Shown here piece by piece: positions 53,369-61,511 of a stretch of DNA of 64,000 bases. Position 1 is the first letter of the stretch, and every line of letters starts with the position of its first letter. Source of the DNA: Acinetobacter baretiae. GTDB lineage: Bacteria > Pseudomonadota > Gammaproteobacteria > Pseudomonadales > Moraxellaceae. The notes below the pieces were generated by a model, which was not told where the DNA came from, did no database searches, and saw nothing but the letters and a program-made list of their open reading frames with translations. The position numbers and the translations under genes are program-made. The DNA lies in NCBI RefSeq assembly GCF_015627105.1, contig NZ_VTDM01000002.1:85934-149933 (forward strand). The letters are read 5' to 3'.

Positions 53369-54112
53369 CTTTTTAAGCACCTCAGCCACAGCAATCATGG
53401 CAAATGTAGAAGTAACCACAACAGCAGAACCATATCCACCACAACGCAAGCCTGCTGTAGTACATGTATCTGCTGAAGTGACAGGTAAATCTGCAGAATA
53501 CACACACGTAATACCAAATTTTTCTTTTGGTTTTTTACATATACCCATACCACGTAGTTGACTGCGTAATTTAGCCAACATAGGGTCTTGCTCTGTTTTT
53601 GACAAGTCAGCGACACGTATTTTCAGCGGGTCTTTTTTCCCCCCTGCACCACCAGAAACGACTAAAGGGAGCTTATTAAACCGACAGTGTAACATTAAAG
53701 CCAATTTAGCTTTTACGTCATCAATACAATCTAAAATGACATCGGGACGATTTGCCAAAAGTGATTTAAGATTATCTGCATTCAAATAGTCATCAATCAA
53801 TGTTAATTGAACGTGGGGGTTAATTTCACGACAACGCTGTGCCATCACTTCAATTTTTTCAAGCCCTAAGGTTGAAGATAATGCTGGAAGTTGCCGATTA
53901 ATATTTGAAGCAGCCAAAACATCCATATCAATTAAGGTCAAATGTCCAACACCTGTACGTGCTAATGCCTCAATAGCCCAACTACCTACACCACCAATGC
54001 CAATCACAACAACATGGCTTTGCTGATATTTCGTAAAAGATTGTTCGGTATAGACCTTCGATACACCAGCAAAACGGCGTTCATATTCATCATCTTGAAG
54101 CATATCAATCAT
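53348..54112 (-). CDS. tcdA: tRNA threonylcarbamoyladenosine dehydratase TcdA
   Basis: A 254-aa E1-like enzyme that uses ATP to cyclise t6A37 of tRNA to ct6A. VVVIGIGGVGSWAIEALART near residue 35 is the adenylation nucleotide site, LIDMDVLAASNINRQLPA binds ATP/Mg, and DCIDDVKAKLALM follows. The C-terminal SADTCTTAGLRCGGYGSAVV contains conserved cysteines. Starts at 54112 or 54103 are equally plausible; a TTG at 54124 is less so. The 3' end shares 21 nt with the convergent HIT gene. Confidence 0.93.
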   Translation of the reverse strand: MIDMLQDDEYERRFAGVSKVYTEQSFTKYQQSHVVVIGIGGVGSWAIEALARTGVGHLTLIDMDVLAASNINRQLPALSSTLGLEKIEVMAQRCREINPHVQLTLIDDYLNADNLKSLLANRPDVILDCIDDVKAKLALMLHCRFNKLPLVVSGGAGGKKDPLKIRVADLSKTEQDPMLAKLRSQLRGMGICKKPKEKFGITCVYSADLPVTSADTCTTAGLRCGGYGSAVVVTSTFAMIAVAEVLKKLDARVI

Positions 54113-54319
54113 ATACCTATCCAATTATGCAGTAGTTAATACGGCATAGTGTAGCGTGTTTTATTTTTTTAGTCTGCGCCAACGCAATAATGAATATCAA
54201 CACAGTCAAGGCCATTCATCAAAACATTTGCTTTAATCAGGCTTTTTATTGATCAGTATTCAATAGTATCTCTAAAATATATATTTAGCTTGGTTTGAAC
54301 AAAGAAATTTCTACATTTT

Positions 54320-54415
54320 TCAATAATCGTTAAAACGCTCATATATAGTAGAACCATCAAAAAACACATACAAGTAAAGACTACGGAATATATAGGCAAG
54401 CCTTTAACTTGATTA
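54320..54415 (+). repeat. Degenerate repeat pair, first copy
   Basis: A stretch containing CATCAAAAAACACATACAAG resembles 54800-54880, where ACCAAAAACCACATACAAAG appears in the same order with similar flanks (AATCGTTAAAACGCTCATAT versus GATCGTATAAAGTACTAAAT). The match is imperfect and judged by eye. Confidence 0.35.
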
Positions 54416-54446
54416 GTGATATGAATAACTAAAAGATTTCTCTATA

Positions 54447-54660
54447 ACCCGAATCCTGTTTAAGCTTTTATTTTAAAATCATTTGCTTATGGTATTTTGA
54501 TCAAATACTAAAATTATGTAGCATATACGTTTAGTCACTCAGCGCTGTTTTTTAAGGGAAATCGATCTATTTGTTATACTAGACTGTAAAGGCAAGCATG
54601 TATTTTATATAAAAATATCAAACAGCATCTTACTTGAATTTCTTAAACAGGATTCCGGCT
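54447..54660 (-). mobile_element. MITE-like element C3
   Basis: A 214-bp element with the best inverted ends of the family: ACCCGAATCCTGTTTAAG and CTTAAACAGGATTCCGGCT. It has exact 5-bp flanking repeats CTATA (54442-54446 and 54661-54665). It has no internal gene, and lies in intergenic DNA between tcdA and tatD. It is closely similar to element C2 in the same orientation. Confidence 0.78.
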
Positions 54661-54799
54661 CTATAGATCTATTTCCAATGCAGTTTTTAAGATTTTTCTT
54701 TATACATTTATATTTTATCACCACATAACATGCGTCTATCGTATTTTTATTTTCAGTCACTTACACTTGTATTTTCAGTTAAAATTATCTTATTGATCG

Positions 54800-54880
54800 T
54801 ATAAAGTACTAAATATAATAAAACGACCAAAAACCACATACAAAGAAAAATGATACAGTATTGCTAGATACGTCTGTAGT
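54800..54880 (+). repeat. Degenerate repeat pair, second copy
   Basis: Partner of 54320-54415; the shared core is a CCAAAAACCACATACAAAG-type stretch. Nothing indicates a function. Confidence 0.35.
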
Positions 54881-55230
54881 ATAAAAATTTAGAACATTTT
54901 ACTATAAAGAAAATATTTTTTAATCAACATATAAAACAGCAACTTCATATTATCTATTCAACAAAAACTTACAGTATTTAAAATATCTAAATTCAAGTTT
55001 TAAACCATATATAGTGAAACCATCTAATTGTTCATACAGTTCATCATGCTAAAGCCTTATGTAGCCAGCCGTATTTGGTAATTTTTACTTGTATGTAGTT
55101 TGACTATACCTAAATATTCAAATTTCATTTAGATGCTTATATTTGTTTTCATCTATTCAATTCAATATGGATGTTTTATCATTAAAAATGATTACACCCA
55201 ATCATTGAAAGTACAGCATAAATATTATTT

Positions 55231-55443
55231 AACCCAAAGCACGGATAAGAAACTTAATTAAGCTCATTTTTTATATACTTTTATTTAAATTCGCAGTTTT
55301 TACTATCATTTTGCATAACAAACAGAGCAATTTCACCTAAAAATAAGTACAAATGACAGAAAATAAATGCGATATCATTGTTTTTATGGGTAAAAAACAT
55401 AAGTAATTGATTTTAAAATCAATTATTAAAACAAAATTCGGAC
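55231..55443 (+). mobile_element. MITE-like element D
   Basis: A 213-bp diverged family member. Left end AACCCAAAGC, right end AAATTCGGAC; the flanks TATTT (55226-55230) and GATTT (55444-55448) differ at one base. It shares ATAAGTAATTGATTTTAAAA with element C4 near its right end. The right end provides the last codons and stop of tatD. Confidence 0.6.
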
Positions 55444-56258
55444 GATTTAAGCTTTAAGGCCAATACACTATTTTTCCAAAGTTGCTCTGCGACAGTAGGT
55501 ACATCAAGCTTTAATGCATCGGCTAAACTTTGACAAGCATAAGTTAAATTAGCAGGTACGTTTCGAGTGTGCGATGTATTGGCATGTTGACAACAAACGG
55601 GCGTCATATCAGGACAATCTGTTTCTATGACTAAATGCTCTAAGCCAACCTCTTGTACAACACGATGTAATTTTTTAGCATTTACGTTCGTAATTTGACC
55701 TGTGACACCCAACTTAAATCCAAGTTGAATAAAAGCTTTTGCTTCTTGTACGCCACCACTAAAAGCATGTGCGATGCCTCCTTGGGTAAAATGCTGTGCC
55801 TTGAGCATTTTCAATACGTCGGCATGTGCTTTACGAATATGTAGTAATACAGGTTTATTGTATTGTTTAGCCAATTCAAGCTGAGTTTTAAAAAAATATT
55901 GTTGACGTTCATACAGCTTGGGTTCTCGGTGCTGTTTTAAAAAAGTATCTAACCCTATTTCACCAATCGCCACACAATTTTTTTGCTGTAAATATTGTTC
56001 TAATACATATAAATCATGGTTTTGATGTTGTTTTATATAAAATGGATGTAGTCCGGGTGCAAAGTAACTGCGTGGATACCGATCTGACTGCTCAGATAAC
56101 CACTGATGAGTATTCCATAAAACATCAAATCGCTGTCGCGTAATTCCTATAAGTACTAATGCTTCAACACCGCGTTGTTTTGCCTCACTCGCTAAAGTGG
56201 CTCGATCTATGTCAAAATCTGGCACATCAAAATGAGTGTGAGTATCAAATAGTTTCAT
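55419..56258 (-). CDS. tatD: TatD-family metal-dependent hydrolase/DNase
   Basis: A 279-aa TIM-barrel amidohydrolase of the TatD family, reported as a metal-dependent 3'-5' nuclease. Metal ligands are the HTH of DTHTHFD at the N-terminus, E in GEIGLD near residue 100, H in LLHIRKAH, and D in IETDCPDMTP near 215. The C-terminal residues after about LKLKS, including SEFCFNN and the stop, lie in a MITE-like element. The ATG is three bases after the stop of the upstream lipoprotein gene. Confidence 0.9.
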   Translation of the reverse strand: MKLFDTHTHFDVPDFDIDRATLASEAKQRGVEALVLIGITRQRFDVLWNTHQWLSEQSDRYPRSYFAPGLHPFYIKQHQNHDLYVLEQYLQQKNCVAIGEIGLDTFLKQHREPKLYERQQYFFKTQLELAKQYNKPVLLHIRKAHADVLKMLKAQHFTQGGIAHAFSGGVQEAKAFIQLGFKLGVTGQITNVNAKKLHRVVQEVGLEHLVIETDCPDMTPVCCQHANTSHTRNVPANLTYACQSLADALKLDVPTVAEQLWKNSVLALKLKSSEFCFNN

Positions 56259-56261
56259 ATG

Positions 56262-57146
56262 TTATGGTTTAGTAGGTAAAAATTGAGGCTTTAGAATATT
56301 TTTAAGCGCTGCATACGGTATGGTAAAGCTTGGAGTGCCCATTAAATACGGAGCAATGTCATATTCATTGTACTGTAGCACCAACCCCTTATCATTCAAG
56401 TAGAAATTATGACTGATCTTAAATGGCCAAGCTTGTTCATAATCTTTCACATTGTCTGCAAGTTTTTCATTTAACACCCAATCTGTAAATTGCCGATATA
56501 CCTTTTCTTTTAAGGCATCTTTTTGATTAGGTTGTAATAAATCCTCTAAACTTAATTGCTGTTGCTGTAATAGATCAAATACAAAATACTGTTGGCGATG
56601 AAGCGCATGCGCTCCTCCCAAAAAATCTTGTGACTGTAAAACAACGGTTACCAAATTACCCACATGTGATTGCTGATCTATTTTTATAATAAAAGAAGTG
56701 TGTATATTGCTGTTTACTTGATTAAGATCTTGATCTAACTGAAAAAATAAGTCTGCATAATGCTGTACTTGTGCTTGAAAACTGGCATTACTCATCTGAT
56801 TTTGCAAGCTTAAATCACTGATGGTGCTTGTATCTGTAGAATTTGGATTTAGCTTTTGTTTTAAAATATCAAGTGTGGCTTGCTCGAGCGTTTGGTTAAT
56901 AAAATTTTGATGACTACTCAAATGTGCAATTGAAAACTCTGCACAACGACGGTAATCACAACGAGCGTGTTCAATCCCTAGCGGGGTAACCTGTGGATTA
57001 AATTCAGGTTGTTTCGGTAACACTTGTGCAGTTGTCTCTTTTTGATTTGTATCTTGCACTACAGTCGGTGGCTTTTGACACGCAGTAAGTACACAACATA
57101 AGAGCATTGCATATCGCTTGTTATTGTTTTGTGTAGTGTAAAGCAT
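56262..57146 (-). CDS. Lipoprotein with DUF3298/RsiV-like domain
   Basis: A 294-aa probable lipoprotein. The lipobox is LTAC in AMLLCCVLTACQKPP, after a short basic start (MLYTTQNNNKRY). A linker is followed by a globular domain (about residues 60-290) with VTVVLQSQDFLGGAHALHRQ and FYLNDKGLVLQYNEYDIAPY, which fit DUF3298/RsiV-like envelope proteins that can bind cell-wall components. The ATG at 57146 has TGTGAGA upstream; the open frame extends to 57218 but would bury the signal peptide. tatD follows directly. Confidence 0.75.
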   Translation of the reverse strand: MLYTTQNNNKRYAMLLCCVLTACQKPPTVVQDTNQKETTAQVLPKQPEFNPQVTPLGIEHARCDYRRCAEFSIAHLSSHQNFINQTLEQATLDILKQKLNPNSTDTSTISDLSLQNQMSNASFQAQVQHYADLFFQLDQDLNQVNSNIHTSFIIKIDQQSHVGNLVTVVLQSQDFLGGAHALHRQQYFVFDLLQQQQLSLEDLLQPNQKDALKEKVYRQFTDWVLNEKLADNVKDYEQAWPFKISHNFYLNDKGLVLQYNEYDIAPYLMGTPSFTIPYAALKNILKPQFLPTKP

Positions 57147-57267
57147 TATTTTTTTCTCACATACATATACGACTGTATATAAGTTGATTAAATTAAAGAG
57201 AATGACGTTAAGATACAAGAAAATCTATGTAACTTGAACATTTATCTTTAAAAACTAAACTCTAAAT

Positions 57268-57482
57268 AACCTAAATCCTGTTTAAGGAATTCAAGCAAGC
57301 CACTGTTTTATATTTTTTCTATAAAATAAATGCTTTCCTTTACAGTTTAGTAAAACGAATAAACAGATTTCCCTTAAAAAACAGCACTGAGTGACTAAAC
57401 GTATATGCTACATAATTTCAGTATTTAATCAAAATACTATAAGTAATTGATTTTAAAATAAAAATTTAAGCAGGATTCTGCT
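57268..57482 (+). mobile_element. MITE-like element C4
   Basis: A 215-bp element inverted relative to C2 and C3. Left end AACCTAAATCCTGTTTAAG, right end AAGCAGGATTCTGCT; flanks TAAAT (57263-57267) and TAGAT (57483-57487) differ at one base. It contains the family core GATTTCCCTTAAAAAACAGC and no gene. It sits between the prfC terminator and the promoter of the lipoprotein gene. Confidence 0.72.
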
Positions 57483-57500
57483 TAGATATTGTTTCAATAA

Positions 57501-57530
57501 AAAAACAGCTTCTCTAAAGAAGCTGTTTTT
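57501..57530 (-). terminator. prfC terminator
   Basis: AAAAACAGCTTCT (57501-57513) and AGAAGCTGTTTTT (57518-57530) form a 13-bp stem with a 4-nt loop and A/T flanks, nine bases after the prfC stop. Confidence 0.88.
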
Positions 57531-57538
57531 TATAAGAT

Positions 57539-59128
57539 TTAATGTTCTCTAGTATTTCTAAACTCAACGTCAGGCCAACGTTCTTGCATAATCTGCAAAT
57601 TTACACGGCTTGGTGCCAAATACGTTAAATGGCCACCACCATCGACAGACAACTGATCATGTGCCTTTTTCTTAAAATCATTGAGTGTTTTTTCATCATC
57701 ACAGTGTATCCAACGCACTGTATTCACATTCACAGGCTCATAGACACAGTCCACTTTATACTCTTCTTTTAAACGATAAGCCACTACATCAAACTGTAAG
57801 ACCCCTACCGCACCAACAATCAAATCATTATTAATTTGTGGCATAAAAACTTGTGTTGCTCCCTCTTCTGAGAGCTCTTTTAAGCCTTTTTGTAATTGTT
57901 TTGATTTTAGCGGATCTTTTAAACGTACACGGCGGAACATTTCAGGGGCAAAGTGCGGTATGCCTGTAAAATGTAAAGATTCACCATCAGTAAAGGTATC
58001 ACCAATTTGAATAGTCCCGTGGTTGTGTAACCCAATAATATCGCCAGGCCATGCTTCTTCTAAGTGCTCACGTTCACCTGCAAGGAAAGTTAAAGCATCA
58101 GAAATACGAATATCTTTACCTAAACGTACATGGTTCATTTTCAAGCCTTTTTCATATTTACCTGAGCAAATACGCATAAAGGCAATACGGTCGCGATGTT
58201 TTGGATCCATGTTGGCTTGAATTTTAAAAACAAAACCTGAAAAACCTGTTTCTGTGGCTTCAACTGATCTTTCTTGCGTCGGATGCGCTTTAGGTGGCGG
58301 AGCCCAATCAATAAAAGCATTTAAAATATGGTCTACACCAAAATTTCCTAATGCTGTACCAAACAATACAGGAGTTTGTTTGCCTTGTAAAAATAAATCA
58401 TGGTCAAACGTATCTGCTGCCATTTGTACAAGCTCTAAAGACTCTTCAAATGCTTTAAAAGATAAGTCACCAATTTTTTCACGAATGTCAGGATAATCAT
58501 AACCATCACGAATTTCTATATCTGTAATGGTTGAGCCAAATCCTGCTTTATAAAGGTATGTTTTATTTTCAGCAATATGGTACACACCTGCAAAATCACG
58601 ACCCATGCCTAATGGCCATGTGATTGGCACACAACGGATTTTTAATACATTTTCAATTTCGTCGAGTAATTCAAGTGGTTCTCGAATTTCTCGGTCCATT
58701 TTATTAACAAATGATACAATTGGCGTATCACGCATGCGACAGACGTCCATCAATTTAATGGTACGTTCTTCCACCCCTTTTGCACCATCAATCACCATCA
58801 ATGCTGAGTCTACTGCGGTGAGTGTACGATACGTATCTTCAGAAAAGTCTTCGTGACCTGGGGTATCAAGTAAATTAATCACATGTTGCTTATATGGAAA
58901 CTGCATGACCGAGGTGGTAATGGAAATTCCACGCTCTTTTTCCATTTCCATCCAATCAGAAGTCGCTGAGCGGTCAGATTTACGGCTTTTTACCATACCT
59001 GCCACTTGAATGGCTTTTCCCCATAACAGTAGTTTTTCTGTCATGGTGGTTTTACCCGCATCGGGGTGAGAAATAATAGCAAAGGTTCTACGAGCCTTTA
59101 CTTCATTAGCTATTTGATCTTTTAACAT
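57539..59128 (-). CDS. prfC: Peptide chain release factor 3 (RF3)
   Basis: A 529-aa translational GTPase that recycles RF1/RF2 after termination. G1 is SHPDAGKTT at residues 20-28; [16 protein letters not shown] is G3 and FVNKMDRE is G4. The ATG at 59128 gives exactly the E. coli length; the in-frame extension to 59164 is not conserved-looking. It is the last chromosomal gene before prophage DNA and is intact. Confidence 0.97.
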   Translation of the reverse strand: MLKDQIANEVKARRTFAIISHPDAGKTTMTEKLLLWGKAIQVAGMVKSRKSDRSATSDWMEMEKERGISITTSVMQFPYKQHVINLLDTPGHEDFSEDTYRTLTAVDSALMVIDGAKGVEERTIKLMDVCRMRDTPIVSFVNKMDREIREPLELLDEIENVLKIRCVPITWPLGMGRDFAGVYHIAENKTYLYKAGFGSTITDIEIRDGYDYPDIREKIGDLSFKAFEESLELVQMAADTFDHDLFLQGKQTPVLFGTALGNFGVDHILNAFIDWAPPPKAHPTQERSVEATETGFSGFVFKIQANMDPKHRDRIAFMRICSGKYEKGLKMNHVRLGKDIRISDALTFLAGEREHLEEAWPGDIIGLHNHGTIQIGDTFTDGESLHFTGIPHFAPEMFRRVRLKDPLKSKQLQKGLKELSEEGATQVFMPQINNDLIVGAVGVLQFDVVAYRLKEEYKVDCVYEPVNVNTVRWIHCDDEKTLNDFKKKAHDQLSVDGGGHLTYLAPSRVNLQIMQERWPDVEFRNTREH

Positions 59129-59299
59129 TGATAAATTCTTTAATTTGTACACACATTTGTACACTAATAAAAATATGACTTAGTGCTGTATGAAAAGTGA
59201 AAAACTAGATTGCATTGATTATATCTGATTCAATACGGTCTAGCTATAAAATAGAAAGTGATGCAGGATTTGAATGATACGTGGAAGTAATACTATTTT

Positions 59300-59327
59300 A
59301 AAAAGCCGGCTACTCAGTCGGCTTTTT
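59300..59327 (-). terminator. Terminator of the phage lysis genes
   Basis: AAAAAGCCG and CGGCTTTTT form a 9-bp stem with a 10-nt loop at the end of the last phage gene. It is symmetric enough to act on both strands and shields prfC from phage transcription. Confidence 0.85.
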
Positions 59328-59328
59328 A

Positions 59329-59610
59329 TTATTCAGTATTAAAACCTTGTGACTTCATGAGCGCATCGTGTCTATACTTGCAGTCATTATATTTTTTCAC
59401 TGTATCAATGGACCATATCAACCACGCCTTGCCTATGTTTTCATCTAGCGTTTGAAGATCTGGGCAAGGTTGCAGTAAGTTACTTGGTACTTGCTTTGGT
59501 GGATTGACCTGATTTAATGAGCTCGTTGAGTTGCAGCCGACCATCGTCATCGATACAAACATTGCTATACACAGGGCGATCAATGTATTTATTGATTGTC
59601 CTGGTAACAT
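59329..59610 (-). CDS. Rz1-like outer-membrane spanin lipoprotein
   Basis: A 93-aa probable phage lipoprotein. MLPGQSINTLIALCIAMFV is the signal core and MTMVGC an atypical lipobox with C26. The mature part starts with a Pro-containing linker (QVNPPKQVPSN). Its first 131 nt overlap the i-spanin gene in another frame, the architecture typical of embedded Rz/Rz1 pairs, so it is read as the o-spanin that links to the outer membrane during lysis. Starts at 59649 and 59658 are also open; the chosen ATG gives a usual signal length. Cysteines in the mature part could cross-link. Confidence 0.68.
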   Translation of the reverse strand: MLPGQSINTLIALCIAMFVSMTMVGCNSTSSLNQVNPPKQVPSNLLQPCPDLQTLDENIGKAWLIWSIDTVKKYNDCKYRHDALMKSQGFNTE

Positions 59611-59866
59611 ATTCAACTTTTGTTGCCTGTTCAGCTTTAAGCTTTTCATAATCTGCACTCACTTTGTTCATTTCAATTTGCTGTTTTTGAACCGTATCTA
59701 AATAGTTTTGTGTCTGTTTCTGCACATAGTTTGCATGTTCAAGCTTCTGTTCTTGCAGTTTGACTTCTTTATGATTTACGACAATCAACGCAAAAACTAA
59801 TAAAAAAGCGAGTAATGCGATTAAGCACTCTCGCCAAAACTTTAATGCTGTCATTAAATAGATCAT
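59480..59866 (-). CDS. Rz-like inner-membrane spanin
   Basis: A 128-aa phage i-spanin candidate: one N-terminal membrane helix (LIALLAFLLVFALIVV) followed by a coiled-coil-like, K/Q/E-rich periplasmic stretch (residues 30-85) and a C-terminal CIDDDGRLQLNELI. GGGGGTGA upstream of the ATG at 59866 is a strong ribosome site, and this ATG overlaps the endolysin stop (ATGA). An ATG at 59884 inside the endolysin gene is less likely. Overlap with the Rz1-like gene supports the call. Confidence 0.75.
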   Translation of the reverse strand: MIYLMTALKFWRECLIALLAFLLVFALIVVNHKEVKLQEQKLEHANYVQKQTQNYLDTVQKQQIEMNKVSADYEKLKAEQATKVEYVTRTINKYIDRPVYSNVCIDDDGRLQLNELIKSGQSTKASTK

Positions 59867-60438
59867 GTATTCACCCCCATGCATCGATCAATACGCCATT
59901 TCTGTCGATTCCATACCCCTTTGCATTTTGAGTTGATGCGACAATCTACTTTTGTGCTATGTGGTGGCACACGACTAAATCGCCAATTCGATAATGATTG
60001 ACATGCTTGCACATACTGCCCTTTTTTAAGATTGGTTAACATGTCTGATCTCAGCCAAGCAGGAAGCCCAAACTGATAGACAAAGTCAGCGTAAAGATCA
60101 TATTCAACTTGCGAAATCTTGACGTTTTTAAGTGAGTTGTTAAATGGCTCCCGGTGTTTTGTGATGTGGGCTTGTAAATAACGTAAAGCTTCTTTTTGAG
60201 AGATTGGCTTATCTGTCATCTTTATTTTTGTGCCATCGGGTTTGATGGTTGAGCCGTTGCCTTGAGTAATCACCCCACCTGGATCTCGGTACGGTTTTGA
60301 TCTGTACCCTTCATGCCCTGCTGTATTCTTCAACCCCTCTTGGCTAACATCTTTAATATATGTTGTGGCTACTGGAATACCAGTAAGCCCGACTGCCCCT
60401 AGAATAGATCCAATAACAAGGTACTTATTCTTGTCCAT
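59863..60438 (-). CDS. Phage SAR-type endolysin (GH24 lysozyme)
   Basis: A 191-aa muramidase that degrades host peptidoglycan. The GH24 triad is complete with the canonical spacing: E43 (HEG), D52 (RDPGG) and T58 (ITQGNG). The N-terminal hydrophobic segment (YLVIGSILGAVGLTGIPVA), rich in Gly and Ala, is a signal-arrest-release helix as in P21 lysozyme. This lets the enzyme wait in the membrane until the holin depolarises it. About 45 residues beyond the lysozyme core are Cys- and Arg-rich. It overlaps the holin gene by 14 nt. Confidence 0.88.
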   Translation of the reverse strand: MDKNKYLVIGSILGAVGLTGIPVATTYIKDVSQEGLKNTAGHEGYRSKPYRDPGGVITQGNGSTIKPDGTKIKMTDKPISQKEALRYLQAHITKHREPFNNSLKNVKISQVEYDLYADFVYQFGLPAWLRSDMLTNLKKGQYVQACQSLSNWRFSRVPPHSTKVDCRINSKCKGVWNRQKWRIDRCMGVNT

Positions 60439-60712
60439 GCCATTTGCCCTCCAACATTAATTTAATTTTTTGTTTTTGTAGTTCAGTTTCACGCTTATGT
60501 TGTTGATGCTTGTAATACCAATTCATGACGAAACTAAAAACGGTAAAAGCAAGACTTACCAGAGCAACAAACAGTAAAACTTGTGCAACAAAATCTAGTT
60601 TTGAAATCGCTGAAATAATCCCTGCCCCAGTGCTTGTATATGCACCAACTTGAGTGGTTTTGTTTGTAAATACGGTACTGGCGGTGTCTAATAGTTGTTG
60701 CTGATCTGTCAT
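60425..60712 (-). CDS. Phage holin (single-helix class)
   Basis: A 95-aa small membrane protein with one clear membrane helix (FVAQVLLFVALVSLAFTVFSF, about residues 40-60) and a preceding amphipathic Gly/Ala stretch. A highly charged C-terminal tail (KHQQHKRETELQKQKIK) follows. Position before a SAR endolysin marks it as the holin or pinholin. The ATG at 60712 is used because a terminator hairpin (60741-60764) lies across the longer open frame. Confidence 0.75.
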   Translation of the reverse strand: MTDQQQLLDTASTVFTNKTTQVGAYTSTGAGIISAISKLDFVAQVLLFVALVSLAFTVFSFVMNWYYKHQQHKRETELQKQKIKLMLEGKWHGQE

Positions 60713-60740
60713 GTCGTTCTCTTTTATTAAATTTAGGTAT

Positions 60741-60764
60741 AAAAAAACCACCTCGAAAGATGGT
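60741..60764 (-). terminator. UUCG-loop terminator between tail and lysis genes
   Basis: On the minus strand ACCATCT, TTCG, AGGTGGT (one wobble pair) followed by seven Ts. A UUCG tetraloop gives an unusually stable hairpin. It lies 19 nt after the last tail gene and just before the holin gene, so lysis genes would need antitermination, read-through or their own promoter. Confidence 0.8.
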
Positions 60765-60782
60765 ATATAAGGGTTTTATTTT

Positions 60783-61511
60783 TCAAATATTTGTAACATC
60801 TATCGCCATCACAGTTGCATTGCATGCTCCTGAAAATTCACTAGATGTACCACCTTCTGAAGTGCGACCCACTCTTCGTCCTTCATAAATTAAATTCAGA
60901 GTAGAGTTTGTGTAATCCACATATGAACTTGCCTCTACAATACGCATATCAGCACTACTTCCCAGAGTAAAAGCATCACAAGAACTACCAAGCGTTAAAA
61001 TTGCAATATTCTTTTTTTCAATATCATAAACACTTAGAGAGCTAACATATTTTTTAGGGCCTTGATTACTCTTATTAAAATTCACAATATCACCAGCAAT
61101 AAAACCAACTACTCTCAATGGCGGTGTAAGCGCATCGTAAACGAGATTTCCATCATCATTAAAAACTTGTAATCCAAATTTAGATGTTGAGGATATAAAT
61201 TTATATATATCAAATTCATAAACCCAACAATCCCCAGAAGCGACAATACCATTTGCGTTAAAAACAGATAAAAAATATGATCTATTAACATTTACATCTA
61301 TATTATGTGCCAATTCTGATTTGATCCGAACACCTCTATCAGAGGGCAATACGGCAATAATTGAAGATTTACTATTACAATCATACTTCGTTCTGTATCC
61401 AACTTTTAAATAAGTTTTACGCATGAAACTCATGTTCAAACCTGTACCATCAGAATCTATTTGAATGATGGTACGGTCATTTGCATTTCTAGATTGAAAC
61501 CCAGCACCCAT
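60783..61511 (-). CDS. Phage tail-associated protein, unrecognised (242 aa)
   Basis: A 242-aa protein encoded after the tail-tip gene. The middle contains FGLQVFNDDGNLVYDALTPP followed by LRVVGF (about residues 135-160), closely resembling LQVFNEEGKIVQDITD...RVLGF at the start of the adjacent 116-aa protein. Rich in beta-type segments, Ser, Tyr and Asn, as in many tail-fibre or tail-decoration proteins. No signal peptide. Its ATG overlaps the previous stop by one base (TAATG). More A/T-rich than the tail-tip gene. Function unknown; a role at the tail tip is inferred from position. Confidence 0.6.
   Translation of the reverse strand: MGAGFQSRNANDRTIIQIDSDGTGLNMSFMRKTYLKVGYRTKYDCNSKSSIIAVLPSDRGVRIKSELAHNIDVNVNRSYFLSVFNANGIVASGDCWVYEFDIYKFISSTSKFGLQVFNDDGNLVYDALTPPLRVVGFIAGDIVNFNKSNQGPKKYVSSLSVYDIEKKNIAILTLGSSCDAFTLGSSADMRIVEASSYVDYTNSTLNLIYEGRRVGRTSEGGTSSEFSGACNATVMAIDVTNI

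Larger units (their letters stand above)
54113..55418. other. Large gene-free A/T-rich region with repeats
   Basis: About 1.3 kb without a credible gene on either strand. It contains complete MITE-like element C3 (54447-54660), most of element D (55231-55443), and a second, degenerate repeat pair around 54320-54415 and 54800-54880. The rest is A/T-rich with many stops in all frames. Confidence 0.6.
57147..57538. other. Spacer with MITE-like element C4 and prfC terminator
   Basis: The 392 bp between the lipoprotein gene and prfC (both on the minus strand) contain element C4 (57268-57482), the prfC terminator (57501-57530) and about 120 bp of presumed promoter for the lipoprotein-tatD pair. 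Confidence 0.6.

Noticed and set aside
54113..55418. Decayed protein-coding gene
   Set aside because: All frames are full of stops and I could not read a protein-like stretch; repeats explain much of the interval.
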